Positions 8,297 to 15,892 of a stretch of DNA of 64,000 nt are shown here, piece after piece (position 1 is the stretch's first letter; each line of letters begins with the position of its first letter). Below the pieces are notes generated by a model. The model ran no database searches. It saw nothing but the letters and a program-made list of their open reading frames with translations, and was not told where the DNA came from. A program made the position numbers and the translations under genes. This DNA is from Candidatus Hydrogenedentota bacterium (GTDB lineage: Bacteria > Hydrogenedentota > Hydrogenedentia > Hydrogenedentales > JAEUWI01), in contig JAHBVV010000013.1 in assembly GCA_019637335.1 (NCBI GenBank), forward strand, positions 62,001-126,000. The letters are read 5' to 3'.

Positions 8297-9529
8297 CTAC
8301 AGCCTGACTTCCCCCAGCGCGGCATAATCCAACCCGTACACCGCGCGCAGGGCCGCTTCCACCGCCGCGCCGCCTTTCAGTTTACTGATAAACGCCGCCA
8401 TCTTCTCCGCGCCGCCCGCGTCCCAGAGGCGCTGCACCGCGGCATGGGCCTGCGCGTAGGCCACGGCCAGCGCGTCCTTCTCCAGCGCCTGAAGCTGGTT
8501 CGATTCGAGGTCACGAAGCGCGTGCAAGGCCCCCGCGTGCGCCGCGCGGCTCAGCAGGCGCGCCCGGGACTGATCCATCTCCCGCGAAAAGGTATCCGCC
8601 AGCCCCTCGTTCAGCCACCACGGCGCCTTCGGCCCCAGATGGCTCACCACCACAACATGCACAAACTCGTGGGTAAGCCGCGCCGACAACGTGCGCCGGG
8701 GCAGGAAGCGCCCCCGCCGGTCGGTGATCGGCGCGCGGATCTTGCCGTCATACAGCGCGCCCACGTGGGCGGCGGTGTCGGTGGCCTCGGCAAATTGCGC
8801 GCCGTCGTACAGCACCACCTGCACCGTGCCCGGCGGCGTGAGCCCGCCCAGCCGCGCGGCGACGCTTTCCCACGCTTCCTCCAGCACGGAAAACACCAGA
8901 TCCCGCGTTTCCTCCGAAAGCGCCTTCGCGTAGCTGATTTGGAAGTGGCCCTCGGCGTATTGCGCGAAGCCCGCCTCCACCGGCGCCTCCCGCATGAGCT
9001 TGTCGTACTTGCCCTGCAAATCCGGCCAGTCCGGACGCCCCGCGAGGGCCTTCTCCCAGGCCTCCCGCGCGCCGTTCAGGTTGTTTTTCTGGTAGCGCGC
9101 CTCACCGATCAGCGCCAGCGCCTCCACGTTGTCTGGCGCGCGCGAAAGCGCCTCGTCCAGCAGCCCGATCGCCTCGTCCACCCGGCCCAGGCGCAAGGCG
9201 TAGGATCCCGCCTGCGCCTTCGGCTCCGGGTTCTCCGGATCCGCTTCGGCCCCGAGCAATACCCGCGCCAGCGCCTCTTCAAACTGCCCCGCATCCGTCA
9301 GATCGTTCGCCATCGCCTGGTGGACGCGGCACACATTCCGGCGCAAAGAAGGATTCTGTGGGTCCAGCGCAAGCGCCTTCTCGAAGTGCTCCAGCGCCTC
9401 GGGATACCGCTTCGCGCTGAACGCGATGATCCCGAGTTCGTTCAGGCCGCGCGCGGGCTGCGCTTCCGCGCACGCCGCCGCGAGGAACACTAGGAGCAGG
9501 GGCAGCATGCGCGCGGTGGAATGGCTCAT
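8297..9529 (-). CDS. TPR protein with C-terminal peptidase-MA-like metallopeptidase
   Basis: A 410-residue exported protein. The ATG at 9529 overlaps the stop of the upstream kinase gene as ATGA; an upstream GTG at 9538 is less likely. A signal peptide covers residues 1-23. Tetratricopeptide repeats run from about 30 to 175 (for example AKRYPEALEHFEKALALDPQ and GRVDEAIGLLDEALSRAPDN). The C-terminal domain has the zinc site H287-E288-x-x-H291 in LTHEFVHVVV and E308 in WWLNEGLAD, the gluzincin arrangement of the peptidase MA-like family. It probably acts in the periplasm on an unknown peptide or protein. Co-translation with the hybrid histidine kinase suggests a linked function. Confidence 0.85.
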   Translation of the reverse strand: MSHSTARMLPLLLVFLAAACAEAQPARGLNELGIIAFSAKRYPEALEHFEKALALDPQNPSLRRNVCRVHQAMANDLTDAGQFEEALARVLLGAEADPENPEPKAQAGSYALRLGRVDEAIGLLDEALSRAPDNVEALALIGEARYQKNNLNGAREAWEKALAGRPDWPDLQGKYDKLMREAPVEAGFAQYAEGHFQISYAKALSEETRDLVFSVLEEAWESVAARLGGLTPPGTVQVVLYDGAQFAEATDTAAHVGALYDGKIRAPITDRRGRFLPRRTLSARLTHEFVHVVVVSHLGPKAPWWLNEGLADTFSREMDQSRARLLSRAAHAGALHALRDLESNQLQALEKDALAVAYAQAHAAVQRLWDAGGAEKMAAFISKLKGGAAVEAALRAVYGLDYAALGEVRL

Positions 9530-11763
9530 TGGAGACACCTCCCTACAGCTTCAATCAATCCGGTGGTAAGGAAAGGCTTGTTCAGGACTTCCATTATATT
9601 CGGTGGATGGGGGCGTCGAATACGCTCCTGATCCATGACGCCCGTGGCCATGAGCACCGGCATGTCCGGCGCGATCGCGTAGAAATCCGCCGCCAGTTCA
9701 AACCCGTTCTTCTCCGGCATGGTGTAGTCCACGATCGCGATCGCGAAGCGGCCGGGATTGGACTCGAAGGAGGCCAGCGCCGCCAGCGGATCGTTGAACA
9801 CCTCCGGGATATACCCGTAACGCGACAGCACCAACTCCGCAAGCTGCGTGATGGAGACCTCGTCATCGACCACCAGCACCCGCGCCGGACGCGGCGTGGG
9901 AGGCGCTTCACCCTCTTGGGGCGCCTCGTCCCGGACCACGGCCCGGCAAACCGGGAACAGCGCGCGAACGGTGGCGCCGTTCCCCGGGCTGCTCTCGATC
10001 ATCAAGCCACCCTGCATGGACCGCACAATCCCGTGCACGATTGCGAGGCCAAGCCCCGTGCCCTGGCCGACCTCCCGTGTCGTGAAGAACGGGTCGAGCA
10101 GCCGGTCGAACAGCTCCGGGGGAATGCCGGCGCCCGTATCCGCAATCTCCAACTGGACATAGTCGCCCGGCTCAATCGGCCCGGAAAGCGTCTCCAGGGG
10201 CGTCTCGATTCGGACCGGCGTCAGCGACACCCGCAACACGCCGCCGCCCTTTTCCATTGCGTACATGGCGTTGGTGCACAGGTTCGCGACCAGCTGGTGG
10301 ATCTGGGTTGCGTTCGCGAGCACCGGCGGGCAGTCCGCCGCGATGGCGCGCTCGATCCGGATCGACGACGGCAGGGCGCTGCGGAGGAATCGCAGCGCGT
10401 GTTCGATTTCCGGCCCCAGCGGGATCGGGTCCCGCGCCACGTCGGATTTGCGGCTGAAGGTCAGGATCTGCGCAACCAGGTCCCGCGCCCGCTGGGCCGC
10501 GGTCTCGATCTCCCGCAGGCAAAGCGCCACCGTGTCGTCGCGTCCGGCCGGCCCCTGCCGCGCCAAATGCGCGAAGCCCAGGATGGCCTGGAGAATATTG
10601 TTGAAGTCATGCGCGATACCCCCCGCCAGCGTTCCCAGCGATTCCATCTTCTGCGCCTGGATCAGCTGCCGCTCGAGATCCAGTTCCCGCGTCACATCCC
10701 GCTTGACCGAAACATAGCTCACGACCGCGCCGGCGGCGTCCCGGATCGGCGAAATCGTCGCCTCCTCGGTAAAGAGCTGGCCGTCCTTCCGCCGGTTCAC
10801 AAATTGGCCCCGCCAGGTTTCGCCCCCCTGAATGTTCTGCCACATCCGTGCGTAGTAATCCGGCGTCTGGCGTCCGCTCTTCAGGATGCGCGTGTTCTGG
10901 CCGATCACCTCCTCGCGCGTGTAGCCGGTGCATTCTTCGAAGGCCGGGTTCACATACTCGATGATGCCATCCAGGTCCGTCAGGACGATGGACTCCGCCG
11001 CGTGCTCCACCGCCAGCCGGAGACGTTCGCGTTCGATTTCCAGGCGCTTCCGATCCGTGATGTTGCGGATAAGCGCGAGCGCCGCGCGGTCCGCGCCCGG
11101 AACGATCCGCGCCTCGTAACTCCGGCGGTCATCCGGCCCGAAGTCCAGATCATATTCGAACACCGTGACCTCGCCACTTTCAAAGGCCGCCGCGATCCGC
11201 TCCAGGCAGCGCGCCGCGACAGGCCCCGGGATCAGTTCATCAACCCGTCGCCCGACAATTTCCGCGACGTTTGCGTAAAGCAGGTCATCATTGGACGCAA
11301 GCACATCTTCAATCACCCCCGTTGGATCCACACGAAACAGCAGATCGGGAAACGACGCCAGCAGCGACCGGCTCAGCGCCTCGCGCTCGCGCAGCGCGCT
11401 CTCGGACGCCCGGAGGCCCTCAAGCGCCTCGAGAAGCGCCCGGTTCTCCGCGGAAAGCGCCTCCGCCTGCCGCCGCACCTCCGCCAGGCGTCGCGCCAGC
11501 ACGATCACAACCCCAGCCCCGCACAGCAACAGCCCTGCGGACCCCGCAAAGAACACCGCTGGAAGAATCGGACGTGGGGGTGGCAACGGGACTTCATCCG
11601 CCGGCCCTGCCTGCGCCAATAGCACCGCCGGCGCGCCGGAGTCCGCCAGGCGAATCGCGGCGGGCGCCGCCCCAAACACGAGAAACAGCGCCAGTGACGC
11701 GCGCGCCGCGAGGGGCCAGTTTGGCGCCCGCAACGGGTACAACCTGGATACGAGGTTTAGCAA
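9526..11763 (-). CDS. PAS-PAS hybrid histidine kinase with C-terminal receiver
   Basis: A 745-residue membrane-bound sensor kinase. Two hydrophobic segments lie at about 20-35 and 70-90, followed by a coiled region. A first PAS domain is at about 118-235 and a second at about 245-365 (YVNPAFEECTGYTREEVIG, with a PAC segment). The phospho-acceptor box is GGIAHDFNNIL at about 381. The ATPase lobe contains NAMYAMEKGGG, DTGAGIP and GQGTGLGLAI. A receiver domain at about 620-745 has VDDE, the phospho-acceptor D in VDYTMPEKNG, and K in LNKPF. The start is a TTG at 11763; no in-frame ATG lies upstream. Its output partner is not adjacent. It is translationally coupled to the metallopeptidase downstream. 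Confidence 0.88.
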   Translation of the reverse strand: MLNLVSRLYPLRAPNWPLAARASLALFLVFGAAPAAIRLADSGAPAVLLAQAGPADEVPLPPPRPILPAVFFAGSAGLLLCGAGVVIVLARRLAEVRRQAEALSAENRALLEALEGLRASESALREREALSRSLLASFPDLLFRVDPTGVIEDVLASNDDLLYANVAEIVGRRVDELIPGPVAARCLERIAAAFESGEVTVFEYDLDFGPDDRRSYEARIVPGADRAALALIRNITDRKRLEIERERLRLAVEHAAESIVLTDLDGIIEYVNPAFEECTGYTREEVIGQNTRILKSGRQTPDYYARMWQNIQGGETWRGQFVNRRKDGQLFTEEATISPIRDAAGAVVSYVSVKRDVTRELDLERQLIQAQKMESLGTLAGGIAHDFNNILQAILGFAHLARQGPAGRDDTVALCLREIETAAQRARDLVAQILTFSRKSDVARDPIPLGPEIEHALRFLRSALPSSIRIERAIAADCPPVLANATQIHQLVANLCTNAMYAMEKGGGVLRVSLTPVRIETPLETLSGPIEPGDYVQLEIADTGAGIPPELFDRLLDPFFTTREVGQGTGLGLAIVHGIVRSMQGGLMIESSPGNGATVRALFPVCRAVVRDEAPQEGEAPPTPRPARVLVVDDEVSITQLAELVLSRYGYIPEVFNDPLAALASFESNPGRFAIAIVDYTMPEKNGFELAADFYAIAPDMPVLMATGVMDQERIRRPHPPNIMEVLNKPFLTTGLIEAVGRCLQ

Positions 11764-12039
11764 GAACGGATTCCCATGAGGCGCGGCCCCATCCGGTTAC
11801 GGTTCAACGCTGGAAGGTGGCAATAAACACAACTACCCCTCGCACGATCTCGCGCTGGTGCGCCTGGGTTTTGCCCAAAATAATGTTGCGCGACCGCGAC
11901 CGCCGCACGCGATCACCGGAAACCGCCCGGCCAGCGCTAGCGTATCCGCTGGGCGCCTTCATGTCAAACCCCGCATGCCCCGCACGATCCGTGACGAAAC
12001 CCATTTCACAACGCCCCCATCCCTGGCCGATCCCGCGCC
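11764..12039. other. Gene-free stretch upstream of the tRNA
   Basis: No ribosome site, family motif or strong hairpin supports a gene here. A frame antisense to the tRNA crosses it (11804-12157 minus) but is rejected. The end nearest the tRNA holds the tRNA promoter. Confidence 0.5.
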
Positions 12040-12069
12040 TTGATACGGCCCGCGGATTTATTCTATACT
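12040..12069 (+). promoter_or_regulatory. Sigma-70-type promoter of tRNA-Pro
   Basis: TTGATA at 12040-12045 and TATACT at 12064-12069 are separated by 18 bases. The -10 box ends 10 bases before the tRNA 5' end, so transcription would begin just ahead of the mature tRNA. Confidence 0.75.
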
Positions 12070-12079
12070 TACGGAAATC

Positions 12080-12156
12080 CGGGGTGTAGCGCAGTCCGGT
12101 AGCGCACTTCGTTCGGGACGAAGGGGCCGGAGGTTCAAATCCTCTCACCCCGACCA
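12080..12156 (+). tRNA. tRNA-Pro (anticodon CGG)
   Basis: The sequence folds as a full cloverleaf: acceptor CGGGGTG pairing with CACCCCG, D-arm GCGC/GCGC, anticodon stem CTTCG/CGAAG with loop TTCGGGA (anticodon CGG, reading CCG), five-base variable loop, T-arm GGAGG-TTCAAAT-CCTCT, then A and an encoded CCA. CCG is a frequent proline codon in this GC-rich DNA. Confidence 0.96.
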
Positions 12157-12171
12157 TTTTTTGGTCATCCG

Positions 12172-12203
12172 CCGCATCTGGCCAGTCCAGATGCGGTTTT
12201 TTT
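12172..12203 (+). terminator. Rho-independent terminator after tRNA-Pro
   Basis: CCGCATCTGG (12172-12181) pairs perfectly with CCAGATGCGG (12187-12196) across a five-base loop and is followed by seven T residues. Confidence 0.92.
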
Positions 12204-12263
12204 GCGTTGGGCTGGCCGCGCGGCTACCATGACCCTCCAGCCATTCCATGGGAGGGCAAGCAA

Positions 12264-13103
12264 ATGGCCGTGTACAACCATCCCGCGGGCGGGCGCGCCG
12301 TTTCGGTATCGATTACCGTCCCCGGCGCCGCCGAACAGGTCTGGGACGCTATCGCGACCGGCCCGGGAATTTCTTCCTGGTTTGTCCCCACTGAATTTGA
12401 ATCGGGACCCGACGGCGCGCCGGTCCGGGTTGTTTCGCACTTCAGCCCCGATGGAAGCATGGACGCGGTCGCGGCGGTCGTCACGTGGGATCCGCCCCGT
12501 TGTTTCCGCGCGGCCAGTGCGGATCTGGGTCCGGATGCGCCAGAGGTCATTACCGAGTGGCGCGTCACGCCGGTGTCCGGGAGCACTGCCCGGGTCGAAG
12601 TTACCCACATCATTGCGACGGACAGCCACGATTGGGATGCCCAACTCGAGCAGTGGGAGGGAGGCTGGCCCTGGTTCTTCCAAATCCTGCGGCTCTACCT
12701 CGGCGAGTTTCCCAGCCAGCCCTGCGTCGCATTTCGCGCCATGGGCGCCGCCGCCCCGCCCGCGGACGACGCCTGGGAGGCCTTTGCCAAGACGCTCGGC
12801 ATCGCCGGGGCCGAGCCTGGCGCCCGCCGCGCCGCGCCGCCGGAACATCCGCCGGTGCGGGGTCGCGTCGCGCATGTCGCGCCTGGGGAAGGGGACTTCG
12901 GCGTCGTGCTGCGGCTGGACGACCCCTGCGCCGGCATCCTCTCGGCGTTCGCCCTGCCCATGGGCGACCACGTGTACCTCGTGCTCGATTTCTTCTTCTA
13001 CGGGACGCAGGCCGCCGCCGCCGCGGAACGCTGGGCGCCGCGTTGGAAAGGCTGGATGCGAAGCGGATATCCGATGCCGCCGGATACGACGCCCGAACCC
13101 TGA
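12264..13103 (+). CDS. SRPBCC (START/AHSA1-like) domain protein
   Basis: A 279-residue cytoplasmic protein. The ATG at 12264 follows a GGAGGG ribosome site by seven bases, which excludes the longer frame starting at 12207. The first 165 residues carry AHSA1/START features: the opening strand with [24 protein letters not shown], the middle VTWDPPRC, and a C-terminal helix beginning [19 protein letters not shown]. Such domains form a hydrophobic ligand pocket. The remaining 100 residues (from about 180) repeat a weaker strand-rich pattern, possibly a second, degenerate copy of the fold. No enzyme role can be assigned. It stands alone between the tRNA and hemE. Confidence 0.8.
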   Translation: MAVYNHPAGGRAVSVSITVPGAAEQVWDAIATGPGISSWFVPTEFESGPDGAPVRVVSHFSPDGSMDAVAAVVTWDPPRCFRAASADLGPDAPEVITEWRVTPVSGSTARVEVTHIIATDSHDWDAQLEQWEGGWPWFFQILRLYLGEFPSQPCVAFRAMGAAAPPADDAWEAFAKTLGIAGAEPGARRAAPPEHPPVRGRVAHVAPGEGDFGVVLRLDDPCAGILSAFALPMGDHVYLVLDFFFYGTQAAAAAERWAPRWKGWMRSGYPMPPDTTPEP

Positions 13104-13216
13104 TGGCGCGGGCGCGCAACGTGATCGGCGGCTATACTTCACATACTTGCCCTTGATATTCTCTCGGGCGAGCGCGCGGCCAACAGCGCGCGGACATCCC
13201 ACCCGAGAGGCAGCAC

Positions 13217-14275
13217 ATGACCCAGGCAGTAGTGAACGATACCCTTATCCAGGCCTTGCGCGGCGAGACCACCCCCTACACCCCGATCTGGATGATGCGG
13301 CAGGCGGGCCGCACCGATCCGGAGTATCTCAAGTACAAAGCGGCCACCGGGTTGCCCCTCGAAGACCTCTTCCGCCACCCGGAACACGCCACGGCCATTA
13401 CGTTGCTGCCCCAGCGCTTCGGCGTCGACGCGCTCATCTATTTTCAGGATATCCTCACGCCGCTCACGCCGATGGGCGCGCATTTCATCTTCGATCCGGG
13501 GCCGAAACTCGTTCAACCGATAAACGCGATCGCCGATCTCGACGCGCTGCGCGAATACGACGTGGCCGGTGAACTCCCGTTCGTTCGGGAAACCTTCGAC
13601 CGTATCCACGGCGCCCTCGGCGGCGCGCTGCCCGTCCTCGGTTTTGCGGGCGCCCCGCTCACCCTCGCCGTGTTCATTCTCGAAGGCAAAAGCTTCGGCG
13701 AGTCGGCGTCCCGCGCCATGGCGGCGCTGGAGGAACATCCCCGCGAGGTGCATCGCCTGCTCGACCGCATCGCCGCCATGACCGTCGATTATCTGAAATA
13801 TCAGGCCGAATGCGGCGTCGCCGCGGTGCAGCTGTTCGAGTCCGCCGCGTTTCTGCTGTCCGAGACCCAGTACCGGGAGTTTGCGCTGCCGTACCAGCAA
13901 CAGATCTTCGCTGCGCTCCAGGGCGTCGTCCCCACGATCAACTTCGCCCGGGAATGGAACAATCTGGACGATCTCGACGCCGCGGGAGCCGACGTCATCA
14001 GCCTGCCCGCCTCCATCTCCGTGCGGGAAGCACGCGAACAGCTCGGCGAAAGCCGGGTCCTCCAGGGCAACCTCGACAACCACCTCCTCGCCCATGGCGA
14101 CGAGGCCGCCATCGCCGACGCGGTCGTCGAATGTGTCAACGCGGGCGAACACCGGGGCCACATCTTCAACCTGAGCCACGGCCTCCTGCGCGAGACCCCC
14201 TTCGATCGCGTCACCCGGCTCGTCGAGCAGGTCCACGCCTGCCGCGCGGAAAGCGCCACAAAGAGATGCGGCTAA
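13217..14275 (+). CDS. hemE: Uroporphyrinogen decarboxylase
   Basis: A 352-residue cytoplasmic enzyme of haem synthesis, converting uroporphyrinogen III to coproporphyrinogen III. The start ATG follows GAGAGG. Family signatures are present: PIWMMRQAGR near residue 23-32 with the substrate-binding arginines, FQDILTPL near 77 with the conserved aspartate, GFAGAPLTL, and FNLSHGLLRETP at the C-terminus with the conserved histidine. Length is normal. The loop after GR reads TDPEY where most family members have YLPEY, and DILTPL is preceded by YFQ rather than the common FS, so it may be a divergent subgroup. No other haem gene is adjacent, but NrfHA further on creates a demand for haem. Confidence 0.9.
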   Translation: MTQAVVNDTLIQALRGETTPYTPIWMMRQAGRTDPEYLKYKAATGLPLEDLFRHPEHATAITLLPQRFGVDALIYFQDILTPLTPMGAHFIFDPGPKLVQPINAIADLDALREYDVAGELPFVRETFDRIHGALGGALPVLGFAGAPLTLAVFILEGKSFGESASRAMAALEEHPREVHRLLDRIAAMTVDYLKYQAECGVAAVQLFESAAFLLSETQYREFALPYQQQIFAALQGVVPTINFAREWNNLDDLDAAGADVISLPASISVREAREQLGESRVLQGNLDNHLLAHGDEAAIADAVVECVNAGEHRGHIFNLSHGLLRETPFDRVTRLVEQVHACRAESATKRCG

Positions 14276-14367
14276 CCGGGCAGGCGCCCCACGTTTCGTT
14301 CGCGCCTGCTGAACGTTTGAACAATTTGAGGTGTTGTTTCGCAATGCCAACCTGGAGGACTCCGCGT

Positions 14368-14580
14368 ATGAAGATTCTCACCAAGGACGCGACTAGTGGC
14401 GAACAGCTTCAAGCAGCGTTTTTCGCGGTTGTCGGAACGTTGAGTTGTGTTTACTCTATCTTCTCCCAACGGAACATCGAGATGCTCATTTTTGGGTGGT
14501 TGCTCTTAACAAATCTCGCCATCCTCGAAAACCGGGCGATGATTCGTGGACTCAAGGCGAAATCCACCCAGATGGATTGA
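14368..14580 (+). CDS. Small two-helix membrane protein, unknown
   Basis: A 70-residue frame beginning at the ATG at 14368, which has GGAGG nine bases upstream. Two hydrophobic stretches, at about 14-27 (AAFFAVVGTLSCVY) and 34-48 (MLIFGWLLLTNLAILE), suggest a membrane hairpin with a charged C-terminal tail (RAMIRGLKAKSTQMD). No family is recognised. Support is the ribosome site and the membrane pattern; it might be co-transcribed with hemE, 92 bases upstream. Confidence 0.5.
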   Translation: MKILTKDATSGEQLQAAFFAVVGTLSCVYSIFSQRNIEMLIFGWLLLTNLAILENRAMIRGLKAKSTQMD

Positions 14581-14621
14581 GTCACATCGCGGATCAATGG
14601 CGCCACACAAGCCGCGCACAG

Positions 14622-14690
14622 AAGGTCGGGCGCTTCCGCCATGGCGCGTCTTCGGGGTGCCCGGCACAAGGCCCCCGCCAACCCATTGGC
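14622..14690 (+). repeat. Short interspersed repeat, copy 1 (CGGGCGCTTCCGCC core)
   Basis: The stretch from AAGGTCGGGCGCTTCCGCCA to about 14690 matches 15688-15757 in the same orientation with scattered differences, including the shared GTCGGGCGCTTCCGCC and ACAAGGCCCCC blocks. The two copies bracket the regulator/membrane-protein pair. A weaker relative lies at 53101. Confidence 0.65.
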
Positions 14691-14695
14691 CTTTG

Positions 14696-14986
14696 CTACG
14701 ACCCAATAATCGCCCGCAAGGCCGCGACATGCCTCTCGAAGGCCGCCCGCCCCTGGTTCGTGGCCTGGACAAAACTGCACGGCTTTTTCTTCACAAAGGT
14801 TTTCTCCATGGCGATGTAGCCACCCTCTTCCAGCTTCTGCAGGTGGGCGCCCAGGTTGCCGTCCGTGGCGCCCGTGCACGCCCGCAATTCGACGAAGTTG
14901 ATTTGCTGCCGGGGCTCCAGCGCCACCAGCGCCGCCATGATCTTCAGCCGGAGCGCCTGGTGGATCAAGGGGTCCAGCGCGCTCAT
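14696..14986 (-). CDS. Winged-helix transcriptional regulator
   Basis: A 96-residue DNA-binding protein. The ATG at 14986 overlaps the stop of the upstream membrane gene as ATGA. The segment INFVELRACTGATDGNLGAHLQ (written as INFVELRACTG plus ATDGNLGAHLQ) forms the helix-turn-helix, and the wing follows as EEGGYIAMEKTFVKKKPC. This layout, including NLGAHLQKLEEGGYI, matches the ArsR/MarR-like 'winged helix DNA-binding' family (HTH_27). Such regulators are often encoded with a membrane partner, as here. A perfect palindrome over the likely -10 box of the operon (15637-15653) is a candidate autoregulatory operator. Confidence 0.85.
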   Translation of the reverse strand: MSALDPLIHQALRLKIMAALVALEPRQQINFVELRACTGATDGNLGAHLQKLEEGGYIAMEKTFVKKKPCSFVQATNQGRAAFERHVAALRAIIGS

Positions 14987-15603
14987 GCCCGCTGCCACTT
15001 CCGGCGGCTGATGTAGCCCGCCGCGATGAGGCCGCCGCCGCCGAAGAAGGCCATCCACAAGTAGAAATAATCGTACGCGAAATAGAACCCGATGGCGGTC
15101 AGCGCGGTTACGATGGCGCCGATGCAGGCGATGTAGGCCTGGCTGTTCAGGATGCCCCCCAGCACATAGATGCACATGGGCACCGTGGAAAATACCGCCG
15201 TAAATCGCATGGTGGCGTCGGGACTTTGAATCAGCGATTCGTTGAACAGGGGACCGAGCAGGAAAATCCAGAGGTATACATAGGCGAAGACGACCGGCCA
15301 GAGGATCCCGAATTTCCAACCATCTTTGTCGACGACGGATTCGCGCCCGCGCGCGATCACAAGGGTCAACACGATGCCGAGGAGCACCAGGGGGAGCCAC
15401 ACCATTCCCATGCCGTGGATGGAGACGTTCCCGGACTGGTAGTGGAAGTCACGGCCGAGATGCTGGGTGGTGAATGCGGCAATCCAGAGTGCGCCCCACA
15501 GCACGTAAATGATATCCGCACCTTTGTAATGGGCCCGCGCCCGGGTGCGTTTCTGCGAGGATTCGATGTCGCCCATGGCGGCGACTGCGTCGGTCTTGTT
15601 CAT
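14983..15603 (-). CDS. Six-helix membrane protein co-transcribed with the regulator
   Basis: A 206-residue integral membrane protein starting at the ATG at 15603, which is preceded by AGGAG. After a charged N-terminus of about 27 residues, hydrophobic helices lie at about 30-45, 67-85, 98-115, 133-150, 157-177 and 181-198. The tail is basic (SRRKWQRA). I do not recognise a named family, though membrane proteins of this size commonly accompany HTH_27-type regulators and may respond to or be controlled by them. It is the first gene of a two-gene operon. Confidence 0.75.
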   Translation of the reverse strand: MNKTDAVAAMGDIESSQKRTRARAHYKGADIIYVLWGALWIAAFTTQHLGRDFHYQSGNVSIHGMGMVWLPLVLLGIVLTLVIARGRESVVDKDGWKFGILWPVVFAYVYLWIFLLGPLFNESLIQSPDATMRFTAVFSTVPMCIYVLGGILNSQAYIACIGAIVTALTAIGFYFAYDYFYLWMAFFGGGGLIAAGYISRRKWQRA

Positions 15604-15636
15604 GGCGCCAGTCTCCTGAAGGTTAGTTTTCCATAA

Positions 15637-15677
15637 ACTCTGTAATTCAGAGTACTCTATTGTATGTCCGTTGTCAA
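15637..15677 (-). promoter_or_regulatory. Promoter with palindromic operator for the regulator operon
   Basis: On the minus strand TTGACA (15672-15677) is followed after 17 bases by TACTCT (15649-15654). A perfect palindrome ACTCTG-TAATT-CAGAGT (15637-15653) overlaps the -10 box, and AGAGTACTCT (15649-15658) is a second perfect palindrome in register. The placement fits repression by the winged-helix regulator encoded in the same operon. That regulator link is inference. Confidence 0.5.
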
Positions 15678-15687
15678 GGCCTTTGAG

Positions 15688-15757
15688 GAGGTCGGGCGCT
15701 TCCGCCACGGCGCGTCGTCGGTGTGCCCGAAACAAGGCCCCCCGGCAAGCCAGGGGA
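15688..15757 (+). repeat. Short interspersed repeat, copy 2
   Basis: Same orientation and core as the repeat at 14622-14690, beginning AGGAGGTCGGGCGCTTCCGC. Both share the trailing ACAAGGCCCCC block. It lies just upstream of the regulator operon's promoter. Confidence 0.65.
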
Positions 15758-15816
15758 CGCGCCACGCGCGTCTGCCGGTTGCGGTTTCCTGAGGTGATCC
15801 AAAAAACCGCATATAT

Positions 15817-15845
15817 TTGACAAATATTAGACAAAATGGTAAGGT
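15817..15845 (+). promoter_or_regulatory. Possible photolyase promoter
   Basis: A consensus TTGACA (15817-15822) lies in an AT-rich island with a poor -10 match, TAAGGT (15840-15845), 17 bases on. A second GACAAA repeats 14 bases downstream of the first. Only the -35 box is convincing. Confidence 0.35.
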
Positions 15846-15892
15846 TGGGGCGAACACCCGTAGTCAAAAGCCGCCAGATCCGAGGCCAAGCC

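Noticed and set aside
9529-11622. 697-codon plus-strand frame opposite the hybrid kinase
   Set aside because: Shadow of a strongly supported kinase gene; composition dominated by R, Q and H, no motifs.
11804-12157. 117-codon frame antisense to the tRNA, beginning [10 protein letters not shown]
   Set aside because: Its first 26 codons are the complement of tRNA-Pro; this is a well-known false gene call.
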